Part shown: piece by piece, positions 56,114-64,000 of the stretch | Position numbering within the stretch: position 1 is the first letter of the stretch | Layout: each line of letters begins with the position of its first letter | Assembly (NCBI RefSeq): GCF_036199905.1 | Contig: NZ_CP108109.1 | Location: 3,581,501 to 3,645,500, forward strand | Length of the DNA stretch: 64,000 nucleotides | Direction: 5' to 3' | Source: Streptomyces sp. NBC_00223 | GTDB taxonomy: Bacteria > Actinomycetota > Actinomycetes > Streptomycetales > Streptomycetaceae | Program-made: the position numbers and the translations under genes | The notes under the pieces: model-generated | What the model was told of the DNA's origin: nothing | Database searches by the model: none | What the model saw: only the letters and a program-made list of their open reading frames with translations

Positions 56114-56562
56114 TTGATCTGCGGCGATGCCCTCGATGGCGGGCTCTGGAAGGCTGCAAAGTCACCAGTACTGCCGCCCGAGCCGGTCGGCTACACCGTC
56201 GCGCACGCGCTGGCCGCGGACCATCTGCGGCAGGGGCTCGACGTGATCGCCGAGTGCGTCAACCCGATCGCTGCCTCCCGCGGCGGCCGACTCGGCCTGG
56301 CCAACGACCTGGAAGTGCTGTTCGCCGAGGTCAAGATGGTGTGCTCCGATCCGGCCGAGCACCGACGGCGGAGCAACCGGGCGCACCGTGCGCATCCCGG
56401 GTCTGCCAATGCCCTCCTGGGCCGACATCAAGGACCTTGCCTACGAGGCCTGGCCACGGGACCACATCGTGGGTGGATACCGCGCGCCGGACCGTCGAGG
56501 AGTGTGTACGTGAAATCCGCGAACAGCTTCCAGTCGCCGGTTCCGGACGGGTCCGGCGTTAA
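56114..56562 (+). pseudogene. AAA-type nucleotide/small-molecule kinase remnant in three frames
   Basis: The pieces EPVGYTVAHALAADHLRQGL ... AECVNPIAASR ... VCSDPAEHRRR, then IPGLPMPSWADIKDLAYEAW, then VDTARRTVEECVREIREQL follow one another in three different frames. They match the middle and C-terminal parts of adenylylsulfate-kinase-like AAA proteins. The N-terminal P-loop is absent, so the gene is clearly inactive. Confidence 0.7.
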
Positions 56563-56864
56563 CCAGCCGTGGAAACACGAGCGATGGACAGGTCAAGCCG
56601 CTCCGAGCTGAGACGAGCGGCAACACGTGCCTGGCCGCGACCCGTGAGCGGAAGAGCGGAGCCCTGCTTCGCAGCCGAGACCCGAAGAACCCATCACGCC
56701 CTGGAGCGCGGGAAACACCGTCCCGGAGAGAGTGATCACCGCCGCACGTCCACGGTGGGGCCGAGCAGTTCCAGCGCCTCCTCCCAGCGGAACCGGTCAG
56801 CGCCCCAGCCCGCCTTCGCCGGATGCGACTCGCGGGAATGACCAGGATGCCCATCCCGCGCAGC

Positions 56865-56987
56865 CGGGCCGTTGTCGAAGAACACCATGCCGACGCAAGA
56901 GCAGCGTTCTTGGGCGGCAGCGTCGTGATGGAACGCCGAACCGAGAAGTCCGACCTCGACATCGTGGTGTGCTGTGCCGGGCCGTGA
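56865..56987 (+). pseudogene. nucleotidyltransferase fragment
   Basis: A short in-frame fragment RAVVEEHHADARAAFLGGSV ... TEKSDLDIVVCCAGP carries the GGS ... SDLDIVV motif of pol-beta-type nucleotidyltransferases and then stops. Confidence 0.55.
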
Positions 56988-57069
56988 ATCCAGCAGCCCA
57001 GTCGGCGAGCTTTCCCCGCCGATCCACAAGGGTGTCATCGAGGTCAAAGAGAACCAGAGGGCGCCGCAC
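56988..57069 (-). pseudogene. HAD hydrolase N-terminal fragment
   Basis: From GTG 57069 the frame reads RRPLVLFDLDDTLVDRRGK, the DxDxT motif of HAD hydrolases, for about 27 residues. It then runs into the antisense of the nucleotidyltransferase fragment. The rest of the enzyme is gone. Confidence 0.6.
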
Positions 57070-57121
57070 ATCCGCACCCTAATTCGCGCGGGCCGGCCCT
57101 ACATCACCGGCGGAACACCAG

Positions 57122-57436
57122 TCAGTCGACTGGATCGTCAATCCACCGGAACCAGGCCCGTTCGCCCTCGACATGCAGCAAGAACTCAGCCACCGGCCCC
57201 GCCGGTGCGACAAGCTGGAGCTTCACGTTGATCTCGCCAACCACAGAGTCCCACTCGTCCCGGTCCTCCTCTTCGGTCAGCGCCAGTTCACGTTCGAACA
57301 GCGGCTTCACCTCGGCGAAGCCTGCCGTCGGCACGAAGCGCCCGGACAGCCAGGGGAAGTCGCCCTCCTCAACGAGGATCTCGCCGACCACCTCCTCTCC
57401 CCGGCGAAGCCGCCAGATGTCTCCCTCGTTCCACAC
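57122..57436 (-). CDS. small conserved hypothetical protein
   Basis: A 104-residue acidic protein: WNEGDIWRLRRGEEVVGEIL, FPWLSGRFVPTAGFAEVKPL, LALTEEEDRDEWDSVV, then FLLHVEGERAWFRWIDD. Good codon bias and an intact frame set it apart from the remnants around it. GTG 57436 is chosen for GGAGGGG 8 bases upstream; GTG codons further up are less well placed. Function unknown. Confidence 0.65.
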   Translation of the reverse strand: MWNEGDIWRLRRGEEVVGEILVEEGDFPWLSGRFVPTAGFAEVKPLFERELALTEEEDRDEWDSVVGEINVKLQLVAPAGPVAEFLLHVEGERAWFRWIDDPVD

Positions 57437-58004
57437 CTCAACCACCCCTCCACACTCCCGAGTCGATACTGCGGAGCCTTCCACGGAGGTCTGACACAGC
57501 CCGCAGGACAACACTGATCACCAGGGTCCGGCAGCCTCCGGCTGACGGACCCCCAACCTGTCGCTCATCGCTCTTCATCCGCTCCACTTCGTTCCCAAAT
57601 TAACGAACTGGGGCGACCAGCAGCCTTGGCAAAATTCGCCCAGCCTCATCACCGATCGCATGACCGGCGCATCCTGCCACGCCTCCCGCATGGAAGAGCG
57701 GCCGCGTGAAGCAGTCACCAGCAGCCGCCTTGTCCTTCTCGCGCACCCTTCCCGTACATGGACTTGCCCGCCAACCTCAGCGAGGACTTCGCTCCGCCAT
57801 GCTGACGCCCATGAAGGGCGATCTGAACTACCGCCGCCGGGTCCAGGACCGCCTCTGACCCGCCGCTACCCGTAGGCCGTTGTCACGGACTACTTCCCCG
57901 GCCCTGTCGCTGCCGCAACTGGCAATCGACCTCAACGCCGCCGATGCTGGCGCACGAGCGGCACCCACGTCCTCATGCAGGCCAAAGCACAAAGGAGGTC
58001 GACC
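57437..58004. other. gene-less stretch before the helicase gene
   Basis: No supported gene. Codon bias is weak and frames are broken, and a short AT-richer patch lies near 57590-57625. It looks like further decayed sequence, but I recognise no parent gene. Confidence 0.45.
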
Positions 58005-60098
58005 TCAGTCCGAGTTCCCGGCGTTCGCCGCTTCCGACACGCTGCCCAGCCAGAGGACATCGCGGGCGCGCGTCATCGCGACGAAGAGCTGGCGCCGGGC
58101 AAGTTCCTGACGCTCGCGGGCGGCCTCCGCACTCCCTTCGCCCGTGGGCACTGCCGTGTCCCATCGCGGGAGGTAGACCCGTTTGAACTCCAGTCCCTTT
58201 GAACGGCGGTAGCTGCCGAGCTTTACGCCGGGCACCGAGTGGCCGTCGTAACGCTCCAGCAGGAAGACCGGAATGCCGAACTGGGCAAAGAGCCACTGGT
58301 AGTGGTCCATGGTCCGCTTGGACGAGCACAGCACGGCTGAGTCCGCCTGCTGCTCGGCGTCAAGGCTGTTCAATACCTCGACCAGCGCTTTGTCGTGCTC
58401 TTCAGACGTCGACCGCTCGACCCGCTCCACCACGCCGTCGTGATGGATGAGTTCGACGTCGCGCCTTCCCGACAGGCGTACGCCGTCGATGTCTTCGAAG
58501 GAGTCCCCCGCGACGCCCTCCAGTGCGGTGTCAAGGATCTCCTTGGCGTTGCGGTAGTTGGTACGCAGCACCTGGCCTCGGTCCCCGCGGACCTCAATGC
58601 CCGCGTCGGACAGCCGGAAGCCACCGGGGTAGACGGCCTGTTGGCCGTCGCCCACCAGCAGCAGCCCGTTCGGCGCGTCACCGACCAAGGCGTGCAGGAG
58701 CCTGGCTCCGACGAGTGTGAGGTCCTGCACCTCGTCGGCGATCACCGCGGCGTACGGCGGTATGGCGCCGCCCTGCACTTCTGCCAGCGCGAGGGAGAGA
58801 AGGTCGTTGAAGTCATGCACCCCGCGTTCCGCACGGATCGACTCGTATGCCTGGTAGAGGGCCCAAACGGCCTCCTTGTGGCGGCTTCGCAGCACCGTAT
58901 GGCGGCCACGCCGCCGTACGGCGACATAGTCGGCGAAGGTCGTGATGCCGCGGCCCTTGATGACGTACGCGATCTCGTCGTGCCAGTACTGCGGCTGGGG
59001 GACAAGCTCGGCCAGAGCACTCTCGCGGCCCACGCGTTTCCACGCCAGGCTGAATGCGGTCTCCGCCTTCTCCCCGTTCACGTTCAGCTGCACGGCCCGT
59101 GCTCGCAGGTAGTCGAAGGCCCAGGCATGCAGGCTGTGGAAATCGACCCGGTTCGCGACGTGCGGGGCCACGGAGGACAGGAACGTCTGCTGGACCCGTG
59201 GCAGGTTGCTCGCGAACGTCACATACAGCACGCGGCCCGTCGTGCGCTGGGCCAGGTGGGCCGTGCGGTGCAGGGCGACCACCGTCTTGCCGGTACCGGC
59301 CGGGCCACTGATCCTGGCGGGCCCCGCCCAATTGCGGCGGACCAGCGCGACCTGGTCGGGGTGGAGGAACGTCATCCACCGCTCGATGGGTGCGCGCATC
59401 GCCTCGTCGAGGGCGGCATTCCGCATTGCCTCGATGTCAAAGAGCCCGAGCGGTTCGGCGTCAGGTGCCCCTGCGCCTGCCGGCAGCGCGGCCTCCGAGA
59501 CCGACGAGTTCTCGTACTCCGGGAGGGTCCGCTCCAGATGTTCGGCGACAGCTCGCACCATGGGCGGAAGGAGCCGACGACTGCCGGCCAGGAGCCATGG
59601 ACCGACCTCACGCTCCCCGAGAAGATGGATTCTTCCCAACGACGCCGCGTCGACCTGCTTCCCGGCGAAGACCATGAGCGGTTGCACGGCCACAGGAGAC
59701 ATCCCGAATTCCGCCAACGCATCCTCGACCGTGCGCGTCACCCCCAGAAGCCTCTGAACGTCGTCGTTACGCGCTTCACCGGCGGAAGCGAGTCCGCCGG
59801 CGACAACAAGCGGGTCGGCCCGCCAGTCCTTGACGTCGATCACGAAGACGCCGGCGGGGCCGATCAGCAGCATGTACACGTTCGCCGCCTGCCTGCCCGG
59901 CCAATGGCGGTCCACGAGAAGCCGCCAGCCCGCCCGGCCGGTCAAGGTGAGGAGTTGCGCGGCCGCCTGCCGCTGCTCCTCGCTCGCGCCTTCCCACCGC
60001 CGGGCTTCGTGCCGCGCGGCCTGCCACTGCTCTCTTAGCAACCGCTCCTGGCGTCGCGCCTCCTGAGCCCTTCGTCCCACCGATCCGCCCGTCCCCAC
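58005..60098 (-). CDS. NERD-domain UvrD/Rep-type superfamily 1 helicase
   Basis: A 697-residue protein. The N-terminal NERD nuclease-related domain includes VYMLLIGPAGVFVIDVKDWR. It is followed by an SF1 helicase with Walker A GPAGTGKTVVALHR, Walker B VIADEVQDLTLVG, GDGQQAVYPGG and motif VI RRQLFVAMTRARDVLWLG. NERD-helicases of this type are often found in defence islands. GTG 60098 is chosen (GAAAGGGG upstream); an in-frame GTG at 60107 and an ATG-like extension to 60125 are possible. The stop is at 58005. Confidence 0.85.
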   Translation of the reverse strand: MGTGGSVGRRAQEARRQERLLREQWQAARHEARRWEGASEEQRQAAAQLLTLTGRAGWRLLVDRHWPGRQAANVYMLLIGPAGVFVIDVKDWRADPLVVAGGLASAGEARNDDVQRLLGVTRTVEDALAEFGMSPVAVQPLMVFAGKQVDAASLGRIHLLGEREVGPWLLAGSRRLLPPMVRAVAEHLERTLPEYENSSVSEAALPAGAGAPDAEPLGLFDIEAMRNAALDEAMRAPIERWMTFLHPDQVALVRRNWAGPARISGPAGTGKTVVALHRTAHLAQRTTGRVLYVTFASNLPRVQQTFLSSVAPHVANRVDFHSLHAWAFDYLRARAVQLNVNGEKAETAFSLAWKRVGRESALAELVPQPQYWHDEIAYVIKGRGITTFADYVAVRRRGRHTVLRSRHKEAVWALYQAYESIRAERGVHDFNDLLSLALAEVQGGAIPPYAAVIADEVQDLTLVGARLLHALVGDAPNGLLLVGDGQQAVYPGGFRLSDAGIEVRGDRGQVLRTNYRNAKEILDTALEGVAGDSFEDIDGVRLSGRRDVELIHHDGVVERVERSTSEEHDKALVEVLNSLDAEQQADSAVLCSSKRTMDHYQWLFAQFGIPVFLLERYDGHSVPGVKLGSYRRSKGLEFKRVYLPRWDTAVPTGEGSAEAARERQELARRQLFVAMTRARDVLWLGSVSEAANAGNSD

Positions 60099-60216
60099 GG
60101 CCCCCACCCCTTTCACACGGCGCAACGATCATAGAACGCTGCGCAATAGCGCCGGCAGGCCGAGCCGTCCGCCGAGCCCTGGGCTCGGCAAGCGGCCACC
60201 CCGGCGTAGCTTCCCG

Positions 60217-61479
60217 CTACCGGCCGTTGAGAACATGGCGGCAGACACGGCAGTACATGGCGGCGAACCGCCCGTACCTGCGCATGAGCTGACCGCACCC
60301 GGAGCACGGCCCGAGCTCCCACGGCGGGCACCCCAGCGCGTACGACGCCGCGACACGCTCCACGTCGGTGACCCGCAAGGGGTCTCGGGGCCGCTGGACA
60401 GGCAATCGGGGAAGGGTGAAGCCTCCGGTCGACTGGCCGAGATCGCGGAGCGGGCGAGCGTCGTCGGCGAACCAACCGTCCTCCCCGGCGCGGCAAGTGC
60501 GGTCGAGCTCCAGCTCGGCGAAGGTGATCCGATCGTCGTCCTCTTGGGCCGGGGCCTCGGGCGGGAGTGTTTTCTCCCCGACCAACTCCTCCCAGATGGC
60601 GCGGTCGTCGGCCGACACCCACATGTGACGGCCGGCACGGCCGCCGCCACGGTTCGGCACGTAGACCGGAACGCTCTCGCCCGTGGCGCTCTGCAGGACC
60701 AGGTCCTCCACGTGCACCGGTCTCTTCTCCGGCAGGCACAGCGCCGGCACGAACCAGTCCGCGTGCATGGCCCCGCAGTGACCGGCCCCCTCGCTGATGA
60801 GGCAGTGGCGTTCGCTGCTCGGCACGCACTTCCAGACCTGGAGGTGCCGGTATCCACCGCGGATCAGCATCTCCTTGCCATCGGCGATGTCCTTCCAGGG
60901 CATGTCGTCGACACGGACCCACGGCGCCCGGTCGATCAGGGACGCGGTGCGGTCCTTGGCGACCCACAGCGGCGTGATCCCGTGGTCCACGGCGTTGGCC
61001 GACCGCCGGTGCACGCTGCTCGGGCTGAGATGGTGGTACTGGATCTCCCACCCGATCCGTAGGCCGTCGGGCCCGGTGACGATGGCATCCGAGATACTCC
61101 GCCGGTTGGCCGTGGCCACCTCGGACTCGGCCTCCAGGCCGAACTCGATGGCGGTGTCGACGACCCTGTCCTTCGTGGCCTTGTGCTGTGCGCTCTCCGC
61201 CGGGGTCTCTTTGTGGGTTACCGGTAGATGGGAGGCGACCAGAGGCCGGCTGCCGCCGACCCGGCCACGGCGGACGAACATCCAGGGCGACTTGCCGCCC
61301 GATTCCGAAAGGCATTTCTCCCCGCGGTGATGTGCGAGGCATTCAAGCAGTCGCGGGTCGCGCTCGGCGACGCTCGCGGTGATCTCACGGAGCAGGTCGG
61401 GTCGCCCAGGGTAACCGAGGTCAGGCAGCGACAAGTTGATCTCTATGCCATACCGGGTGTGCCACACGCCGTTAGCCAT
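60217..61479 (-). CDS. CoiA-like putative nuclease with C-terminal zinc-finger-like motif
   Basis: A 420-residue protein. Its centre resembles competence factor CoiA: ESEVATANRRSISDAIVTG then GWEIQYHHLSPSSVHRRSAN ... GITPLWVAKD, i.e. a PD-(D/E)XK-like core with EIQ in place of ExK, as in CoiA. An N-terminal CLAHHRGEKC suggests another metal site, and the end has CSGCGQLMRRYGRFAAMYC, then RVCRHVL, a four-Cys zinc-finger pattern. Likely DNA-related. It lies on the same strand as the NERD helicase, 118 bases upstream of it. Confidence 0.65.
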   Translation of the reverse strand: MANGVWHTRYGIEINLSLPDLGYPGRPDLLREITASVAERDPRLLECLAHHRGEKCLSESGGKSPWMFVRRGRVGGSRPLVASHLPVTHKETPAESAQHKATKDRVVDTAIEFGLEAESEVATANRRSISDAIVTGPDGLRIGWEIQYHHLSPSSVHRRSANAVDHGITPLWVAKDRTASLIDRAPWVRVDDMPWKDIADGKEMLIRGGYRHLQVWKCVPSSERHCLISEGAGHCGAMHADWFVPALCLPEKRPVHVEDLVLQSATGESVPVYVPNRGGGRAGRHMWVSADDRAIWEELVGEKTLPPEAPAQEDDDRITFAELELDRTCRAGEDGWFADDARPLRDLGQSTGGFTLPRLPVQRPRDPLRVTDVERVAASYALGCPPWELGPCSGCGQLMRRYGRFAAMYCRVCRHVLNGR

Positions 61480-61688
61480 CCCTCAATGGTAGAAGGGGAT
61501 ACTGACATTGGCAGGGTTAGCGGGTTCCCGCGGTCGGCCGCCGTGCGGCAGTAGGATCAAGTTCCTTGCTTGCCAGCTTGTTTATCCCGCATCCCGATGA
61601 GTTCGCTTTCTGAAAACACCTGCGCCCAGCGCACATTCGACCTCAGCCAGGCGCAGCTACTCGCCTCGGGGCGTTGGCGGGCTTCATC

Positions 61689-61868
61689 TCACTGATGCGT
61701 TGCCTCTGCTCCCCACCGGTCCTGGACGACTTGGGGTGATGTCATCCATGCGCCCAACGCCGCCGCGGTGCGGCCGTCGACTGGGCGCCCAGGCGGTACG
61801 ACCCCAAAAGAGGAGTCGGGGAGCTGAACGACAGCAACGTGGGCGTCAGTACCAACGCAGCACTGCAT
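61689..61868 (-). CDS. possible small ORF (59 aa)
   Basis: ATG 61868 opens a frame MQCCVGTDAHVAVVQLPDSS ... VDGRTAAALGAWMTSPQVVQ with acceptable codon bias between the CoiA-like gene and the kinase-helicase gene. There is no clear ribosome site and no family match. It could equally be chance in the 515-base gap (61480-61994), where I see nothing else except the palindrome at 61887. Confidence 0.35.
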   Translation of the reverse strand: MQCCVGTDAHVAVVQLPDSSFGVVPPGRPVDGRTAAALGAWMTSPQVVQDRWGAEATHQ

Positions 61869-61886
61869 GACGACCCGCACTATCCC

Positions 61887-61901
61887 GTTGACAACGTCAA
61901 C
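61887..61901. promoter_or_regulatory. palindrome upstream of the kinase-helicase gene
   Basis: GTTGAC-AAC-GTCAAC is a 6-3-6 inverted repeat containing a TTGACA -35-like hexamer, 94 bases before the ATG. TACACT at 61936-61941 is a possible -10 box, though the spacing to TTGACA is too long for one promoter. Confidence 0.4.
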
Positions 61902-61994
61902 GCAATGCTGCCACTCTTCTCGATACCAGAAGGTGTACACTCCCCGCGGGGATACAGCCACCTTGCGCTCGGACGAGGCAGATGGGGAGGGCCG

Positions 61995-64000
61995 ATGGGC
62001 ATGGAGACGATCGCGGGACGGTTCCAGATCACGGGGATCGTGGGGCGCGGGAACATGGGCGAGGTGCACCGCGCCGAGGACCTCCAAGCAGCCCCGAACT
62101 CCCCGCACCGCGAGGTCGCCGTCAAGACCGTACTGCGCGGCAGGACCGGTGTCGCGGTCGATGCTTCGGGCCCCGGGAAAGAAGTGGACCGTTTCCGCCG
62201 CGAAGTGCGGATCATGCGGATGCTGTCCCAGGGACACCCCAACCTCACCCTGCTGATCGGCGGCGGCGTGGACCAGACGCCGGGTGGAAGCGGACTGCCC
62301 TACCTGGCCATGGAGCTGCTGGACGGCCATCCGCTGGCAGACCTTATCGACGAGGAGCCCCAGCTCCCGGTCTCCTGGGCCGCCGCGATCGGGGCGCAAA
62401 TCGCCGCCGGTCTCACGGCCGCGCACACGGCCGGAGTCGTCCACCGCGACCTGAAGCCGGCCAATGTGATGTTGACCCAGGACGGCACCGTCAAAGTCCT
62501 CGACTTCGGCATGGGCTCGATCGTCGACGATCCCGACCAGACGCGCCTGACCAGCACGGGCGTCAGCATCGGCACGGCCCGTTACATGGCGCCTGAGCAG
62601 TTCCGGGCCGAGCGGGTCTCCGCCCTGGCGGACCTCTACGCGCTCGGCTGCATCATGTACGAACTGTTGATCGGACAGCCGCCGTTCTCCGCCAAGACCC
62701 CCTATGAGCTGTCCGAGCAGCACCAGCACGCGAAGCCGCCGCAGCTGACCCTCGTACGCCCGGATCTGCCGTCCGAGCTGGTCCGGCTTGTGGACCGTCT
62801 CCTGGAGAAGGACGCCGAACTGCGACCCGAGAACGCCGCACTGGTCCGCGAGGTGCTGGTCCCCCTCGCGTTCGCGTCGGACGACACGGCCGCCCTGCTC
62901 GCTCCGCACTGGCAAGTGATGGACCCGGTGGCGCGGCTGCGCGCCCTGCTGCCCGAGCCTGCCCCCGCCGAGCCCGCGCCCGCGCCTCGCAGGGAGCCGC
63001 GCCTGCCGGAGGCGATGGACGTCTTCGGTATCCACGCCGACCTGGTCAGGGAGTACGAGAACTTCACCAAGAGCGCGACGGTGGTACGGGACGCTCGTAT
63101 TGAGGGCTTCGTCAACGAGGACCTGGCCGCGAAGTCGCAGTGGCCCGATCCGTGGCTGTCGCTGAACCCGTTCTTCGCCGACGGCGGGCAGGTCACCGAC
63201 CTGGTGCGGGACGGGGTGCTGCATCCCCGGTGCGCGGAGATCTTCCAGGCGGGGAAGAAGGAGACCTCCCTCCGTCCGGACGGCCGACCGCTGACCTTCC
63301 ATCGCCACCAGCGGGAGGCTGTCGAGGCGGCGCAGGCGGGCGACTCCTATGTGCTCACCACGGGTACCGGTTCGGGCAAGTCGCTGGCGTACATCGTTCC
63401 GATAGTGGACCGAGTGTTGAAGGAGCGTCAAGCGGCGGGGCCGGGTGCGGGAGGTCGGGTACGCGCGATCGTCGTCTACCCGATGAACGCGCTCGCCAAC
63501 TCGCAACTGATGGAGCTGGAAAAGTATCTGCGCCACGGTTTCGGAGCGGGCCGCGAGCCGGTCACCTTCGCCCGCTACACCGGCCAGGAGTCCGACGAAC
63601 AGCGCCGAGAGCTGCGCAAAAACCCTCCAGATATCCTGCTGACCAACTACGTGATGCTGGAGCTGATGCTGACCCGGCCGGACGATCGCTCCAGCCTGAT
63701 CCGCATGGCCGAGGGGTTGCAGTTCCTCGTCTTCGACGAGTTGCACACTTACCGGGGCCGACAGGGCGCAGACGTGGCGTTTCTGATTCGGCGGGTCCGT
63801 GAGGCCTGCCGGGCATCGGCGGCCCTTCAGTGCATCGGCACCTCGGCGACCATGTCCACCGAAGGCACCTGGGAGGAACAGCAACGCGAGGTGGCCAAGG
63901 TCGCCGGGCGGCTGTTCGGAACGACGCTACTGCCGAAGCGGGTCATCGGGGAGACCCTGGTCCGTGCGACCGAGGAGGCCCCCGCACACGTGCCCGCCGA
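61995..64000 (+). CDS. Ser/Thr protein kinase fused to a DEAD/DEAH helicase, 3' end outside the window
   Basis: The frame is open from ATG 61995 (GGGGAGG just upstream; ATG 62001 is an alternative) to the window end, 668 codons. Residues 1-270 are a complete Hanks-type kinase: GRGNMGEV (17-24), VAVK (K44), HRDLKPANVML (D152), DFGMGS (D170), MAPEQF. A Pro/Ala linker follows near 320. An SF2 helicase then begins: FHRHQREAV, TTGTGSGKSLAYIVPIVDR (Walker A from about 457), VVYPMNALANSQ, YTGQESDEQR, DILLTNYVMLELML, VFDELHTYRG (D581) and GTSATMS. This motif set is that of helicases which often carry a C-terminal DUF1998. A kinase-helicase chimera is unusual, and it lies next to the NERD-helicase and CoiA-like genes. 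Confidence 0.85.
   Translation, partial: MGMETIAGRFQITGIVGRGNMGEVHRAEDLQAAPNSPHREVAVKTVLRGRTGVAVDASGPGKEVDRFRREVRIMRMLSQGHPNLTLLIGGGVDQTPGGSGLPYLAMELLDGHPLADLIDEEPQLPVSWAAAIGAQIAAGLTAAHTAGVVHRDLKPANVMLTQDGTVKVLDFGMGSIVDDPDQTRLTSTGVSIGTARYMAPEQFRAERVSALADLYALGCIMYELLIGQPPFSAKTPYELSEQHQHAKPPQLTLVRPDLPSELVRLVDRLLEKDAELRPENAALVREVLVPLAFASDDTAALLAPHWQVMDPVARLRALLPEPAPAEPAPAPRREPRLPEAMDVFGIHADLVREYENFTKSATVVRDARIEGFVNEDLAAKSQWPDPWLSLNPFFADGGQVTDLVRDGVLHPRCAEIFQAGKKETSLRPDGRPLTFHRHQREAVEAAQAGDSYVLTTGTGSGKSLAYIVPIVDRVLKERQAAGPGAGGRVRAIVVYPMNALANSQLMELEKYLRHGFGAGREPVTFARYTGQESDEQRRELRKNPPDILLTNYVMLELMLTRPDDRSSLIRMAEGLQFLVFDELHTYRGRQGADVAFLIRRVREACRASAALQCIGTSATMSTEGTWEEQQREVAKVAGRLFGTTLLPKRVIGETLVRATEEAPAHVPA

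Noticed and set aside
57660..57875. 71-codon open frame before the NERD helicase
   Set aside because: No ribosome site, mixed codon bias and no similarity that I recognise; probably decayed DNA.
61689..63884. 731-codon minus-strand frame antisense to the kinase-helicase gene
   Set aside because: The plus-strand frame has complete kinase and helicase motifs; the minus frame is its shadow except for the last 59 codons, listed as a low-confidence ORF.

Overview
The window is a stretch of a Streptomyces chromosome. The evidence is the very high GC content, strong G/C bias at third codon positions, many GTG starts, and actinomycete or Streptomyces marker genes: bldC, wblA, an Lsr2 nucleoid protein, a DUF3073 protein, an XRE/DUF397 pair and a valine dehydrogenase. 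From memory, the first 36 kb follows the order of the S. coelicolor SCO4092-SCO4066 region and the second part resembles the purA (SCO3629) and wblA (SCO3579) neighbourhoods. That correspondence is recalled, not computed.

Layout. 1-4.7 kb: 3' part of an HrpA-type RNA helicase and tRNA-Asp, followed by a gene-less stretch with a copy of the tRNA 3' end. 4.7-12.8 kb: bldC, a conserved hypothetical gene, vdh, DUF3073, purM-purF, a frameshifted membrane protein, a mycothiol-enzyme-like protein and a DUF4177 protein. 12.9-22.9 kb is an accessory block between housekeeping genes: two paralogous AAA-ATPase/PD-(D/E)XK proteins with palindromes in front, a nucleotidyltransferase and a DinB protein, a frameshifted isoaspartyl-methyltransferase-like gene, an XRE/DUF397 pair, an epimerase remnant and a secreted protein. 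23-36 kb: purL-purQ-purS, lsr2, an atypical tRNA-Gly(UCC), two tRNA-Gly(GCC) cassettes, purC, a dimethylformamidase-like protein, a degenerate M48-like membrane protein, a repeat-filled gap, purD, a SLATT-like protein and a GntR regulator. 37-53.8 kb: a membrane Ser/Thr kinase, purA, a lipid-kinase-like protein, a Nudix/MBL/P450 operon, a tandem array of about 142-bp repeats, RidA, two ArsA-like ATPases, wblA, a class A PBP, a YqeY protein and a metallophosphoesterase, ending at tRNA-Pro(CGG).

53.9-64 kb, beyond tRNA-Pro, looks like an accessory island. It starts with a secreted protein among several gene remnants (nuclease-like, nucleotide kinase-like, nucleotidyltransferase, HAD). It continues with a NERD-UvrD helicase, a CoiA-like protein with a zinc-finger-like tail, and the start of a very large protein that fuses a Ser/Thr kinase to a DEAD/DEAH helicase and runs off the window. 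These last three are the best candidate for an undescribed, possibly defence-related, system.

Function. Eight purine genes (purM, F, L, Q, S, C, D, A) cover most of de novo IMP synthesis and the first step to AMP. bldC and wblA are developmental regulators. Several genes carry single-base frameshifts (PH-like membrane protein, methyltransferase); these could be real decay or assembly errors and should be checked against reads.
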